From Acanthosoma haemorrhoidale (lineage: Eukaryota; Arthropoda; Insecta; Hemiptera; Acanthosomatidae), in NCBI GenBank assembly GCA_930367205.1, contig OV884014.1, positions 78,161,104 through 78,225,103 of the forward strand: 64,000 bases of DNA. The letters run 5' to 3'. Of the stretch, positions 49,019 through 61,928 are shown piece by piece. Position 1 is the first letter of the stretch, and every line of letters begins with the position of its first letter. The position numbers and the translations under genes were made by a program. Below the pieces are notes generated by a model. It searched no databases and was not told the DNA's origin. It saw only the letters and a list, made by a program, of their open reading frames with translations.

Positions 49019-49200
49019 CAGTGGTTCTCAACTGTTTTGGCCCATCGCCAAATTTTGTGTATTCTTTCCACCTAACGCCTCCCCTCCACCAACCTCAGTT
49101 GTTTTGTTTTTATTTACTTTCTCTCTCCTTAATGTCTTCCCCGAATTATCCACCCCCCCTAAAAACTAAATCGCCCTTGTTGAAAACCAACAATTCATAT
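49019..49200. mobile_element. Probable hAT-superfamily transposon end
   Basis: CAGTGGTTCTCAACTGTTTT at 49019 matches the terminal inverted-repeat type common to many animal hAT elements (CAGTGGTTCTCAA). The following 180 bases are pyrimidine-rich and open on the plus strand, but no transposase was recognised. I did not find the opposite terminus (GAACCACTG) in range, so the element's other limit and the 8-bp target duplication are unknown. Confidence 0.42.
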
Positions 49201-51212
49201 AACAATGGTATCCACTTCAGTTAAACCTACACGCTGCAAGATATCGTGTATCAGACTCGTGACAAGACTGCTAGTTCCACTGCATGACATCCTCCTATGA
49301 GTATCACTGACATGTTCATTAGTATCATTCTCTCTTGGGTGCAGTGTACTGTCTGTGACACTGCCTATCACAACGGTGCCCATACTCTTATCGACCTGGT
49401 ATTACGGAGGGGTTTTAAAAATTGTCTGATCACGAGAGTCTTTACTTTCAAACTGATCCAACAGTCACTCGAAATACGCTGATGACTAAAATATAATAAA
49501 AAAAAAAATCATAATCGAAACGTGAATAAGTCAGACCCGTTTCATAAGCTTTTAATATATTTTAGTTAAATACAATATTTTTTTTATTCGTTTAGTGGCG
49601 ATTTTAAGCGATCGGAAATTCCAGCCAATCAATGGATCTGAAATTAATAATCAATTTACACCATTGCCTAGATGAGTTGTCATAGTGGTCTAATAGTACA
49701 ATAAGATCATGCAGTGAACCTTGAAAGTTTATAAGCTGCATCTAAATCTCTAAATGATGAAACCCCCCTAGGATAAGATCATCAATTAAAAAGTTCTGAG
49801 AAAGTTCTATTCCTTCTGTAGAAGCGGACAGACGGTCTGACCTAGTGACTTAATTATTGCCCTTCTAACTAATGTCTTCCAGTGCAGGCCCTTTAATTGC
49901 AAGGGTTAATTTAGTGCAGAATCGGAGAAGGGATAGTTGCATTCAGTGCCAGGAGATATACAGCAGGAACCAAATAAGCGAAAAATGCCATTTAATGAAT
50001 TCTAAATGTTTAAACAGGTAAGAATTATAAAGCGTGTTTGCCCAAAGCTGTCTTGCATAGACATAATTACAAAAAATATTGAAAAAAAATAACAGTTGAA
50101 AAAAATTAATTTTCTATGACTTTGAGTGTAATAGACAATTTTTTCATTATAATTCATAAGTGAAGACTATACCGATTATTTTGTTTCGATTTCCAAAATT
50201 CACATATATATGATTTTTTTTTTTTTAATTTAAGACGTAATAATTCATTCAAGCTGGAAAGGTTAATTTATATTTTACTCACCTGGTGTCATAACGGGTC
50301 ATTATGATATTATAGCTCAAAAGTATCATGATTTTGACGAAAAATAATCCGGGGTGTTTCGATTGAATAAATCAACTTTTAAAACAACAGTATATCGACT
50401 TGTTTGATTTATCCAACTTTTAAGATAAGAGAGTAATCCTTTGAGCGTTTTAATATTTAATGTTCTGGTAGCGCATTAAGCATGTGGTGAAATAGTCATA
50501 CGTAGGATTGTGGCTCGTTATAAGCCTAAATGTCTTTGGAAACTTATTGCATCACAAATATGTTTCTCGTGAAAACCTAATGAAAATTCATGTTTATTTT
50601 TATTAAATATTTTTGTTGCTTTTTGTGGAATGAGAATTAGCATGGAATTTGTAAGTTTATAATTTAACACAATTTCTACGAATTCTTCACCTGCTATTTA
50701 AAAATAAAATAAAATAATTATACCGATCTTCTCAACTCAACTCTGACAGTGCGCTCACAATCCCTCTAGGTTGCAATAAATAATAGCCAAGCAAAACTGT
50801 TAAATAATGCAAAACGCCCTATTCCTCGTTTTGCATATCCCTTTATAGCGGAGGATACCAGGAAACGGCGGGGCTGGAATTCATTCAGACCGTTCCCGGA
50901 GACTGGCCCCTCTTGGAGGTGTTCCAGCTCCGGTTACTGAATGGAGTTAGTTGGAGGGAAAGTTCTCCCTGGACCTGTAGCGGTCAGGTACTGGTGCAAC
51001 GCTAACAGCTGGTAGCATAACCGTTCCGCAGGTAACCCTAATCAGCCAATCACATACAGCAATACAATAAAGCTTACACACCGAGTCTGGTTTCACCCAA
51101 CGAGTTGCCCTCATTATTGCACACAGTTTTAGATCATAACTTTTCAACCGACAAAATTAATAGTTTAGAAGGTTTTTTATAGTAAGTTATTCATCGGTTT
51201 TTTTCATGTCGC
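49201..51212. other. Intronic sequence, no gene recognised
   Basis: The first 250 bases may still belong to the hAT-like element. The 50860-51060 part is GC-richer and could be a diverged proximal half of the LTR fragment that follows. Confidence 0.4.
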
Positions 51213-51526
<314 letters not shown>

Positions 51527-51759
51527 CCCTTTCATTTATTTTTCGGTTTTTTTTTATCGGTATTTTAATAGTCAAGACTTTCAGTTTAAATTATGCCCGT
51601 ATCGTTTATTATATTATGACCACCTCATTGTTTTTATCTCTATGAATAAAATTATTTTGTGGGGGATAAATTTTAATAACAACCTATAAGTTTTCTTTAT
51701 AAAATCAGTACCAATTTAAGTTATTTGTTCCTTGTGTTAGTTACATAACTGTTACTGAC

Positions 51760-51913
51760 CTCGTATGTTGACAGAGTCGCTGTCTAACGTAAGGCTGTAG
51801 ACTGGGTAAGGCAAGTGGCAAGGCATAGAGACTGGCCCCACCTCTACCACGGCCACTGGTTCTTTGGCGTCCTCGGAGACCTGGAACTCACTAGCTTCAG
51901 CGAAGCACAGCTC
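51760..51913 (-). CDS. Ret: Internal exon of a RET-like receptor tyrosine kinase (cadherin-like ectodomain)
   Basis: This 154-nt exon encodes 51 residues plus one base of a split codon. On the minus strand it is preceded by a pyrimidine-containing acceptor ending in TTAG and followed by a GTCAGT donor. The peptide begins ELCFAEASEFQVSEDAKEP and contains a second cysteine (MPCHLP) and the strand VYSLTLD. The ELCF start, the F-x-x-x-E-x-x-x-P spacing, the later Cys and the Y-x-L strand match the cadherin-like region of RET, as I remember that family. RET is a single-pass plasma-membrane receptor tyrosine kinase. The reading frame continues without a break into the next exon at 37152-37354. GC content and codon use stand out against the AT-rich surroundings. 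Alternative: another cadherin-related membrane protein. The exon call is strong; the family name is moderate. Confidence 0.6.
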
Positions 51914-52952
51914 CTAAGGACAATATAAGGGTTTGATAAGTACATATCGAAGTCTGATGCTTAATTAATTTATTGAGTAGGGTATAAAGTTATATTTCAA
52001 ACATCCTCAATGATGAAATGGGCCAAATTCATACAAAAAAAGATTTTTTTTTTTTAATTTTACTTTCTAGTACTACCTTAAAATTATACCTTATTCACTT
52101 TATGAATACGACCGAAGAATATACAAATCTTTGAAACCACTAACAAGTGTTTTTCTACATTTCTGACTTGCATAACATCCACCAACACGAGTCCACACTC
52201 AGTATTTTTGAAGGATATGCTTATAATTTAAAGCAAAAGGTAAAGGTTATGAATACCCATTCACTTCGATGTGAAGTAAATCATCCAACTTCGAAAGATA
52301 CTCGGAAAGTACAAGAGGTTTTTCTTTATCCTTCCGTAATTTATTTAAGAACTAACAATGCATTTTCTTTCCTGATTCTTTATAATCTTTAAAATGGCAG
52401 TTACTCTATATTTCATATACCAAATTTATGTGATTATTAATCGAATCACTATCCTAATACATTTATATAATGCAATGTTTTAGGGAATTTGTTGGATTGT
52501 TTCCAAGGGGATGGGGCTTAACCTCCAGGGTCACAGTATATTCTAAAAAGGAACCTGTTGTTGGGAATTGACCTATGTCGATGAAAACAAAAACACGTTA
52601 GATTTTTATGTAATTTATTTATGGGAGAGATAATACTAAAATTCCCACGACTCAAGTATAAGGACCTGGTGCGTGCAAAGTATGTAAACTAAGTCCATAG
52701 ATATATTTGATTTAAAGCTTTATTTTTACATCTTTATTTTTTTGATCACCCCAAGCTGATATCCAACAAGTATTCAAACCTAAATTCATGGCCGACTCTG
52801 AACTGGTGTGTCTTGCCATTCCGTAGACCAGACGCCATTTGACAGCCCCTAGCAAAGCGAGGACAGAAAGCAGATTGCAGCCCTGAAGATGACAGACGCT
52901 CCTCAACCCCACAGCTACATCACCCCCAACTTACCCATAGCTCACCCCTCAC
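51914..52952 (-). other. Probable intron between the candidate and first firm RET-like exons
   Basis: It is about 1 kb of AT-rich DNA if the 52953-53089 exon is real. A GC-richer patch at 52750-52952 continues from that exon but contains stops in the frame used. No transposon was recognised. Confidence 0.3.
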
Positions 52953-53089
52953 CTGTTCCTGACTAACTGATAGGGTCAGTGGCTCTGAGGTCTGTAGGAC
53001 GTCAGCCCTGACCTTTGCACCTTTGTCCTTTCCAAGGGGCCGCAGATAAATGCCTCCGATATTGTATGGCCTAATAAATAGCGAGTGGT
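52953..53089 (-). CDS. Candidate upstream exon of the same RET-like gene
   Basis: An open minus-strand stretch reads HSLFIRPYNIGGIYLRPLGK and then a run ending PLTLSVSQEQ, followed by a strong CAG|GTGAGG donor. It ends in phase 0, which is what the exon at 51760-51913 needs at its start. The pattern G-x-I-Y-L-R followed about 20 residues later by P-L-T-x-S-V recalls the first cadherin-like domain of RET just before the ELCF segment, but the match is loose. The proposed acceptor (CCTCAG, next to 53089) lacks a good pyrimidine tract, so the upstream limit is uncertain. The following intron would be 1,039 bp. It could also be a chance open frame in a locally GC-richer patch (52750-53100). Confidence 0.33.
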
Positions 53090-53329
53090 CTGAGGTCGTT
53101 TAGTGTGGTTAGCCCGCGTTAATGGCTTTATCTAGTTTGCTGCTTTATAGCTGGTATAAATCTATTTAATCAACAAAATATACAGCTGATTAATTCTACA
53201 CTAGCCACAGCTAGAATCATAGTCCTCACCGTTTTGTTTTCATTATCATTTCCCATAATTATTTTTTAATTGAATATATTTTTTTTACATGAATTATAAA
53301 CTAAATATATGTATTTTTTAGAGTATAAA

Positions 53330-53544
53330 GTCTTGGTCAGCCTCCACTGGCTAGTATCCGGTGTCGCGGCTGACGGAGGATCTTGGGGGACTTTCCAAGA
53401 CTCCGCTTTCTCTTCGCATGTGGATTTGGAGGTCTCTGGGCTGTCTGTAAGTATTGTATGAATGAGAGCATTTATCTTATTTACTTATTGCCTTATAAAA
53501 GGCAGATTGTAATTATAGCACAATAAAGGAATATTAAAAAAAAA
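53330..53544 (+). mobile_element. LINE family A, 3' tail
   Basis: A 215-bp 5'-truncated copy of the untranslated region, ending AATAAAGGAATATT plus A10. A perfect 10-bp AGAGTATAAA duplication lies at 53320-53329 and 53545-53554. It belongs to the subfamily whose tail reads TTATAAAAGGCAG and ATTATAGCACAATAAAG, as do 16605 and 44436. Confidence 0.92.
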
Positions 53545-53554
53545 AGAGTATAAA

Positions 53555-54726
53555 TAACGAAAGAAGGAAGTGGATAATGCAGGGAAATCATAAAGAGATG
53601 AGAAACACGTGAGTTTTCTATATTCTTATTGTCGAGACCAAAGGAAGTAATTCTCGTACATGGAGAACATTTAATGATAATGGCTGTAAAAACGAACCAT
53701 GAAAAGATCATGATTATACTATATATTATATGATATAGCAACGGGTACTATGCAAAGAAAAAATAAACCTATCTGGTTCTGTTTCTCGACGAGGAGAGTG
53801 GGACACTTCACTCTTGACTTCGAGTCTTCGGCATTCCTTCACTTTTTGCATCTATTTAATATTTACAAGTTTCACAAACACAATTTAGATTTTTATTCTC
53901 ACAACAATAGCTAAGATTCCAAAAAACAGCAACTAATGTTCGTGTAGTAAGAATGAAAATGGAGATCCCTTGTTTGGCAAGAATATTTAATATTGGGTAA
54001 CTGTCTTGATTATTGCAAATCCCACAGGTTTATGATTAGTAGCTTTTATCGTTTTAGAAAGGGATAGAAGAGGAATCAAAACTGAAATAATAACTCAGCT
54101 ATAATAATAACCTCAGCTGAGGTATAAATACGATGAAATAAAAAAGTACGCAATGTATTTCCTCCCATTATAAAAAATAAATGTGTTTTGGGGGGGGGGG
54201 ATAAAACGAAAAGTAGAATACTAGTTACTATGCTATTAAAGTTCTGAGCACTTACAAATTAGTGCCAGCCATGCAAATGTCAGATCGATTCCACTCCGTG
54301 CATAAAGTCAAGGGCAAGGCAGCAATAGAAATATTTGGCTCGTGCAGACGTAAACAAATCCAAAACATGAGATATTCAGACTGTCTACAGTGGATTTACT
54401 TCGCCAAGGGATGAGAGAAAGTTCTGGTGGTGTTTTCAGAGGGGCAAAGAACTCTGGGAGGATTCGATTTAGAGTCAGTTCTTTCTTTTTTGTTTGAAAG
54501 TTTGTTTTCCTTCACGTTTGTATCTGGAAAACTTCTTAAATCCATCAAAGTTACAACATGGAAGCTTCATAGGAAAATCAAATATCCCAAACAAAACTAT
54601 GAAGGAAGGAATTAAAGCGTTAGCTAGCCAATCAAAATCTGTATTTTTCCGTTATTTTAAGAGATTTTTTCGGCGTTGGGATTGAAGGAAAAAACACTCG
54701 AAAAAACTCAATACCATTAAAATTAT
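53555..54726. other. No recognisable feature
   Basis: AT-rich DNA with a G10 run near 54190. The overlapping plus-strand frames at 54427-54685 show no known domain. Confidence 0.5.
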
Positions 54727-55640
54727 ATTGAAACTTCTTTATTGTGATAAAATTACAATCTTCCTTATCAGGCAATAAGTAATTTAAAATTTTCATTCAC
54801 TCGCTCATTTAGTATTTACAAACAGCCCAGAGACCTCTCAAATCCACATGGTTGTCCCCTCGCATGCGAAAGAGGAAGCGGAGTCTTGGGTCCCCATCGC
54901 TCCTCAGCCGCGTCCCTGGATAAGAGCCAGTGGAGGCTGACGAAGAGCGCAAGAGCCACAATGCACAGGAAATGATTGGAGAAACTGGCCATTGCCTGGA
55001 CTCCCACATTACGCATTTGTAGCAGGTCACGAGGCAACTGCCGTTTCAGTCTCCGAGGAGGATTATACGGATGAGTGGTGCAGTGGAAAGACTGTGCTAA
55101 GCGATTAGGGTGGTTGGATAGGTTACTATGGAATTACATGAACTAAGAACTCATCCCTTTCAAGTTCAAATCCCTTTCAAGGCATTTACTTCGCCAGGAC
55201 TTTTGATTAAAAGGATTGGATACGCTTGATGTTCGACTTTTTTGCTGTCCGCCATAGCTCTATTCCGTTGTCCAGATTGGTTTAGGTATAACTTTGTAGA
55301 TTAGAGAGATTAGAGAGACTTTGTAGATTCTATTGAGAGAAGGGATGTCCTTTGAATTAGTCTGTACAGTTGTCCAAATCGTCTGTTTAGTTCATGTCTT
55401 TTTAGCCTCGTATGTGGGTTCCAGGTCAGTCGTTTGTCGAGATGGAAGCCTAAGTACCGTACTGTCTCGGATACAGGGAGACAGGGAGAATTAAAAAAAA
55501 ACAAGTGGACAAGACTTGCGGTAGAGGGTGAAGGTAATGTGGAACATTTTGCTTCATTAACTTTGATCCGCCATTGGTTGCACCAATACTCGATCTCATC
55601 AATGTGTTTTTGAAGGTTATGGGATGCTATAACGGGGTCT
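54727..55640 (-). mobile_element. LINE family A, longest copy, with reverse-transcriptase C-terminal part
   Basis: On the minus strand the frame reads VIASHNLQKHIDEIEYWCNQ, then WRIKVNEAKCSTL, VRYLGFHLDKRLTWNPH and ELNRRFGQLYRL. This is the region just C-terminal to the catalytic Asp pair in Jockey-clade reverse transcriptases. The frame is then lost: the GIELWGTA to RRLKRQW segment is rearranged, with a duplicated TTGTAGATTAGAGAG stretch near 55296-55326. The copy ends with the usual 3' tail (54735 onward on the plus strand). It is the best copy for assigning the family to the Jockey clade. Confidence 0.85.
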
Positions 55641-57249
55641 GAGTGGGATTACAAGACTACGCTAAGTAAATGGCGCCAGCGTAAAAAACTAGCAACAGCC
55701 AACTCAGAGGTAAACAGTCGCATATGCGCCACCACAGCCCCACCGGTCAAATGTTGGGCGTTTTAAAAAGATTCATTTATAGAGGTAAAAGGGAAATGTG
55801 AGTGAGAAATATTTTTTTTGCCAAAAGTGGATAACACATACATTAATATGTACATGACAGCCAGCCAAAAAACGATCACCACCACATTTGTTAAGCGATT
55901 TATTTATTCTTAAAAATCGTTTTAGCTGTGTGACCTTTTAAATGTAACCATACACTTAGTTCTTTGTTTTTTAAATTCATCTACTACTGTTTGGATGCTT
56001 ACCACATGATGATTTGTGATTTTTTTTTGTAATTTTTTAGCAATTGATAATGGGTGCCGAAAGCACTTGTGCGTGAAATAAACGTGTTTTATGGGTAGAA
56101 TTTTCGTTTCAAACCATCGTTACTATCAGGTTAATTACAGAACTCCTCCCTCCTTTGAAAGTTATAAAGCTTCACTGTTTTGCAATGATATGCCAACATT
56201 AGAATAATAAATGAAATTAAGACGTTACAATTTTTTTGATAACGAAAAAAAAAAGTGACCGGGCCGAAATTTCGTGTTTTTTGTTACACGCATCCCCCAT
56301 TCTAAATAATAAATTGATTATTGAAACAGAGGGGTTACATACTACATACAACTAATAAAATTATCGATATAAGGCATCAAAAGCTTATGCTGTAAATGTC
56401 CACACAGTTGTTAATAGGATACTTAAGGGAAGGTCGCTTCACCCGTGGCCACTAATGCTCCTGCAACGACATGTAACCTCGACCCATATAAATTTAGATT
56501 AAGGTAATCCGTCATGCGTGATATTAAAAAATGTCCTATGACCTGTCATATGATTGGAACTGTACACCTCAGATACTCTTATAACATCTTACTAATTTTT
56601 CACTTATGTATGTCATTTCGTTTATGTATATATATATATATTTGATTTTGTTATTACGATTCAGGTAATTTCCTAAATACCCAACCTCTTTTTTTGGTCT
56701 CACCAGTCTTTATATTTCTTAATGACGGTAACATAAACGAAATGAAATCGGAGTCAACGATAGATATTGTTGAACTAGGCTCAATTCAAAAAGTTATAAT
56801 TTATCACACAAGACATTTAATCTCACTGGAGGAAGAAAAAAATTGTCACAAGGCCGGTGATCGCACCTGGGGCATTTGACAGTCACTTTTCCAACCAAGC
56901 TACCCCAGTCACCCTTAAGTGGTGGCGCTATCTAGATTTATTTTTTTGGAAAAAGCTATTATTCACGACAAAGGTTCAACAAACCAAATAAAACATATTG
57001 GATGATTTTTATCATAATCATTCATTGATTAATTAACAATTAATTTGCTCTCATGTAGGAATGGCTAAGATCTTCCCACAAGCACACTCGTTTAATGATT
57101 TTATACTGTTCTTATTTTTTGTCATTTTCCATCGTCATTTTGTCATGTTTGTTGCAAAATGTCAATTCCCTGTGTCAAACGGGGGCAGATGAGACAGACG
57201 CAGAGATGAAAACCACTGGAGCAAACGAAGAGACCCTTAAAAATGATTG
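55641..57249. other. No recognisable gene
   Basis: It includes a short TA repeat at about 56629-56642. The plus-strand frame starting at 57095 is discussed and rejected below. Confidence 0.45.
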
Positions 57250-57412
57250 CTATCAGCATCTGGATTTGAGGATTTGGGCTGTTTGTAAATACTGTATGAT
57301 TGAGCGAGTGAATGAAGAATTGTAAATATGGTATGAATGAAAACATTGATCGCAATTACTTATTGCCCAATCTGGCAGATTGTGATTACATCAAAATAAA
57401 GATATTTTATTG
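57250..57412 (+). mobile_element. LINE family A, 3' tail
   Basis: A short copy beginning in the TGGGCTGTTTGTAAATACTG block and ending CAAAATAAAGATATTTTATT. Its stem-loop is TGCCCAATCTGGCA, with a shorter stem than other copies but still paired. It lies tail-to-tail with the minus-strand copy at 57525. Confidence 0.8.
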
Positions 57413-57524
57413 AGAATAACTGTGGAAAAGCCAGCAAGACATTGTTTTTTATTTGTGTTATAGAATAAACCACAGCGATTTAAAATTCTCATAAGACTAG
57501 CCAACAAAAAAAGAAATCATTTTT

Positions 57525-58140
57525 GTTATTTATACTCTTTATTGGGCTATAATTACAATCTGCTTTTTATAAGGCAATCAGTAATTGCGATAAACGCTCT
57601 CATTCATACCATATTTACAATTCATCATTCACTCACTCATTCGTACAATATTTACAGACAGCCCAGAGACCTCCCAAATCCACATGCGAAGAGAAAGCGG
57701 AGTCTTGGGAAGTCCCCCACGCTCCTCCGTCAGCCGCGTCACCGGATACTAGCCAGTGGAGGCTGACCAAGAGCGCGAGAGCCACAGGCGCTCAGGACAT
57801 GATAGGAGTAACCGGCCATTGCCAGGACCCCCGCTGTCACGCGTTTATAGCAGGTCACGAGGCCACTGCCGTTTCAGTCTCCGAGGAGGATTATAGGGAT
57901 GAGTGGAGCAGTGCAATGACTGTGCTACAGGATTAGGGTGGTTGGAAAGGCTACTGTGGAATTTCATAAACTTGGAAGGGATGAGTTCTAGAATGTAGGG
58001 TATATTAAGGTCGTTATGAAGGGTTTTGTTGCTGACATAATAAGGGGCATTTACTATTGTTCTCAGGACTTTTGATTGAAAGGATTGGATACGCTTGATG
58101 TTCGACTTTTTTTCTGTCCCCCATTGCTCTATTCCGTATC
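57525..58140 (-). mobile_element. LINE family A, best-preserved ORF2 C-terminus
   Basis: On the minus strand an open frame (58144 to 57845) reads GIEQWGTEKKSNIKRIQSFQ, continues through VLRTIVNAPYYVSNKTLHN and ends RRLKRQWPRDLL. It represents the intact C-terminal end of the ORF2 protein and is the reference for deletions in the copies at 31541 and 44436. The 3' untranslated tail follows down to about 57525. An 8-bp TCATTTTT occurs at 57517-57524 and 58141-58148 and is the probable target duplication, though it is low in complexity. Catalytic domains are absent because of 5' truncation. Confidence 0.88.
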
Positions 58141-58148
58141 TCATTTTT

Positions 58149-59714
58149 ATTCAACAAAATCGCAACGTGTATCTTACAATATTTTCCACGCTGAGTTCAA
58201 ACAGGAACCCTGTTTTTTTTTTTTTATCACGCAGAGACTATTTGTTCTACTCAAAATTTATCGCTATTTTTAACGAAACCCCTTTATTTTCATCACTTCT
58301 AGAACGGATTTCTATGACCAAACATTTATAACTGGTAAGTGGTAATGCGTTCTTTAGAAATTTTTAGGAAAACAATTCAACCGGTCAAATTAAAATGAAA
58401 TTTATCACCACTCATTTATATTTACACTTCTGGAAATTCAATACGTAAAACTACTTACTAATTTTCTTTTGCGCAATGCCAACTTCGGTTTGTTATTGTT
58501 ACCGTTTTCTCTCATAAGAAACCAGCCGTAGTATCTTTTATCTTGATGTTAAATAGTATTGTAGCATTGTGGTATATATAAAAGTATGTTAGTAATAGGC
58601 TGGGATTGAAAACATTTGCATTATGAAGCTGTTAATGTAAGAGCATAGTAAAGTTTGTGCGTATTCAATTCAACTATTCATGAAAGCTACTCACGAAGTG
58701 GCTGACAATCCATTACCAGCGCGCTTACACTACAGTGACCAGGATTAACTCACTCCAGAGACCACTCCTCCAGTTCCAGGAGAAACCACTCACAGGAAAA
58801 TAACGAGCTCCTGTCACTTAACTCATATCCGTCCTAACTGATATTTAGTGGGTCTGTATGTTTTACGGTCCGTTCGCCAGAGGATGCTGCTCTAACTCAA
58901 CAGGTCAACTGAGAGTTCAGCCAGGTAACAGGGAGAATATTATTCCAACAAACGAATATAATAGTCAGACTTTGGGAAACCTCATTTTCTTTGTTACTTA
59001 GTGTTTTGCAAATAACTGTGTGATACCATTCCGTACAAATATAGTCTTGTTAATTGTATTCGTTGTCGGTTGATGTTGTGTTTTTTTATAAAAAAAATCA
59101 ATTAAATGCATTGCTTTTTTCCTACTAACATTACTGGCATTAGTTTTGAACTTAGTTTGTACTTTAGTGTAGGTTACACAGGTATAACACAGTTCTACAT
59201 AGGTTGTAATGGTGGATGCCACACCGGCCTTTGAAAGTGCTGGACAAAGAAAAGCTTTTGAACAGAAGTGAACATTGGTGTTATTTAAAACCTATACCAT
59301 ATGTTCTAGTCTAGCACCTCATTCATTGTACATAGACAATATGATTGTCATCAGTAGGTAGCTATAACAAACATAACATATTACAAATAAACACTGAAAA
59401 ATAGCAGTATAGTATGCAGTGATCCAATTTATAACAATAAATGAAAGGTAACTATAATTTTGTGACGATACATATTTTCGAGAGCAAGTACATGAATGTT
59501 ACTAATGCTTTTATTACAGTGATTGGGAACCCTACCCATGTCAAGTTCTTTTTCTTTGGCTAATAATTATTACAAATTTATTCCTTTAATTTTAATGACT
59601 AATTGGCTATACTGATATATTGCGCTCCGGCCTGGCGATTTTTTTACAATCCTCTCTAGAGAATTTGATATATGTATATTTATTATCAATCAGTTGGACA
59701 CGCTACAATTATTT
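58149..59714. other. No recognisable feature
   Basis: AT-rich spacer between LINE A copies with no long open frame. Confidence 0.5.
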
Positions 59715-59724
59715 ACCTTTTATC

Positions 59725-60262
59725 TTTTTTTTTTTTTTACCACAACAATATTTATTAAGATAAAATTACAATCTCCTTATTAGGCAATAAGTAATTGAGA
59801 TAAATGTTATTCATACCATATTTACAATTCATCATTCCCTCGCTCATTCATACAATTTACAAACAGTCCACATGGTTGTCACCTCCCTCGCTTGCGAAGG
59901 AGGAAGCGGAGTCTTGGGAAGTCCACCACGCTCGTACGTCGGCCGCGTCACTGGATAGGAGCCAGCGGAGGCTAACGAAGAGCCCGAGAGCCACAGACGC
60001 TCAGGACAAAATTAGAGAAACTGGGCATTGCCAGGACTCTCGCTGTGACTTATTTATAGCAGGTCACGACGCCACTGCCGTTTTAGCCTCCGAGGAGGAT
60101 TATATGGATGAGTGGTGCAGTGAAATGACTGTGCTAAGGAATTAGAGTGGTTGGATAGGTTGCTATGGAATTTATGAACTTGGAAGGGATGAGTTCAAGA
60201 ATATAGGGTATATTCAGATCATTGTGAAGGGTTTTGTTGCGACGTAATAAGGGGCATTTACA
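59725..60262 (-). mobile_element. LINE family A, ORF2 end and 3' tail
   Basis: A 538-bp 5'-truncated copy with the A tail shown as the plus-strand T run at 59725-59738. A perfect 10-bp ACCTTTTATC duplication lies at 59715-59724 and 60263-60272. The C-terminal ORF2 segment is broken by substitutions. Confidence 0.9.
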
Positions 60263-60272
60263 ACCTTTTATC

Positions 60273-61928
60273 AAGAAGATAAGATGAACAGTTTGGAACA
60301 ATGTTACTATAGATTAAACTAAACAGCGTTAAGATTAGTTTTTAAGTTATTTTATCACTTGTACACCCTTTGTGGAATATTCAAGAACTTTTAAAGAAAA
60401 TAGTACCAAATTCAAATTGGTAATTCCATTGCTTTTTTTTTTTAAACATAACGATTGAGGTGAACACCTGGCCAGGATCTTAGTAGATCGTACACTTAAA
60501 GCATGCATAATAACAATATTCGTTGAGTAATAGTAGATTGCATTCAGATTGGATTTTCCTTATGATGATTTATTCCTTTAGGGATTTCCGCGTCTGGTAG
60601 AATATTGCGTTGGGAATAAAAGTCATATCCAGCTGTCTTGTTTTTTTTATTTAGATTTGAATTTGTATTTCTAACTAATAAAGTTTGTTTCTGTTTTTAT
60701 TTTCCAATCCAATACGGATTCACTACTTGCTCTACTTTCGAAAAGCTACGAGGCAATATATTCTATTTCTCATTGTGTTATCTATTCTACTGACCCCTCC
60801 TCTGTTCTTCTACCACATCTCTCCGTTGGAGCTTTCTCAATTGACAGATCAAAATTTCGACCTCTGTTTTTTTTTCTTATTAGTTAATTATTCTGAAAAA
60901 CATGTTTGAATTTAATAAGATAATTTAGGTATCTCAGCAAAAGTCGTGTTTCAATATAATTAACGAAATTATATCTATTTGTTAACGTCTAGGTTCATTA
61001 TTATTTTAATAGTTATATTTAAAACAAAAGAATTTATATACTAATATAAAGAAATATTATTAGATTAAATTAAAAATAAAATACCCCAAGTAATAATAAA
61101 AAAAGCAAGGCTTCTGACATTTGGATCAACAAGTACATCCCCGCCAATAGGTGTTAGAGATTTTATCATCTCAGCAGCATAGTTGCAGATTTTGATCTAA
61201 ATTTAAATATATACTTTCTGTTAATTGCATAATATTATATTATAAGCTGTAATAAAATAATGAACCCGAGAGAAGAATACGCAAGGGATAGCAACAAAGT
61301 GGATATAAGAAGGAGCGACTATTGAAAGATAGCGTGCTATGAGAGCTGCCAATCACATTAGTGCCGGGGCCAATCACAGACTAAGCCCTCCCATTTCACG
61401 CCACCTCTCTCTGCCCACTTGTTCTCTTTGTCGTTCATCTACAATAATGTCAGCAATACATATTTATTAAATCAGCAAAATAAAGTTAATTAATAGTTAT
61501 CCACGTCTAGCCCGCATAATCCTCCAGAAGATAACCATTTCTCTCTTCAGTATCATCAAGTACCCTTCACGCAGACTTCAACATCCCATTCATTGAAGAT
61601 TTAACCAATCACCTCCCACTATAACCCTCCTTGACCATCCTTATCATCATGCTAATGCTCCATACTCCCATCACATCCCTGTGTACCCAAAGTGATGCCT
61701 TTTGTGGGGGTGACCCATAATCACTAACATTGTATTTATAAGTGAACTAGTATTTAAAAGTGCCAGGTGAAATAGTTTTTAGCTAAAGAGCTTTTCCCAT
61801 AGAAAGTAACGGTAATAGCCTGTAATGCAGTACTTCCAATAATAATGTAATAGCCAAGCTCAGCTTATAATACTCCATGTATTCATTGAATCCTACATAT
61901 TACAATTTAAAAAAAAAAAAAAAAAAAA
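60273..61928. other. No recognisable gene
   Basis: It is AT-rich and ends in an A run (61911-61928) that directly precedes a LINE A copy and could be the tail of an unidentified retroposon. Confidence 0.45.

Noticed and set aside
57095..57325. Plus-strand frame with a hydrophobic start followed by an acidic segment, like a small secreted protein
   Set aside because: The frame runs into a LINE A 3' tail, and there is no splice, promoter or homology support; probably chance.
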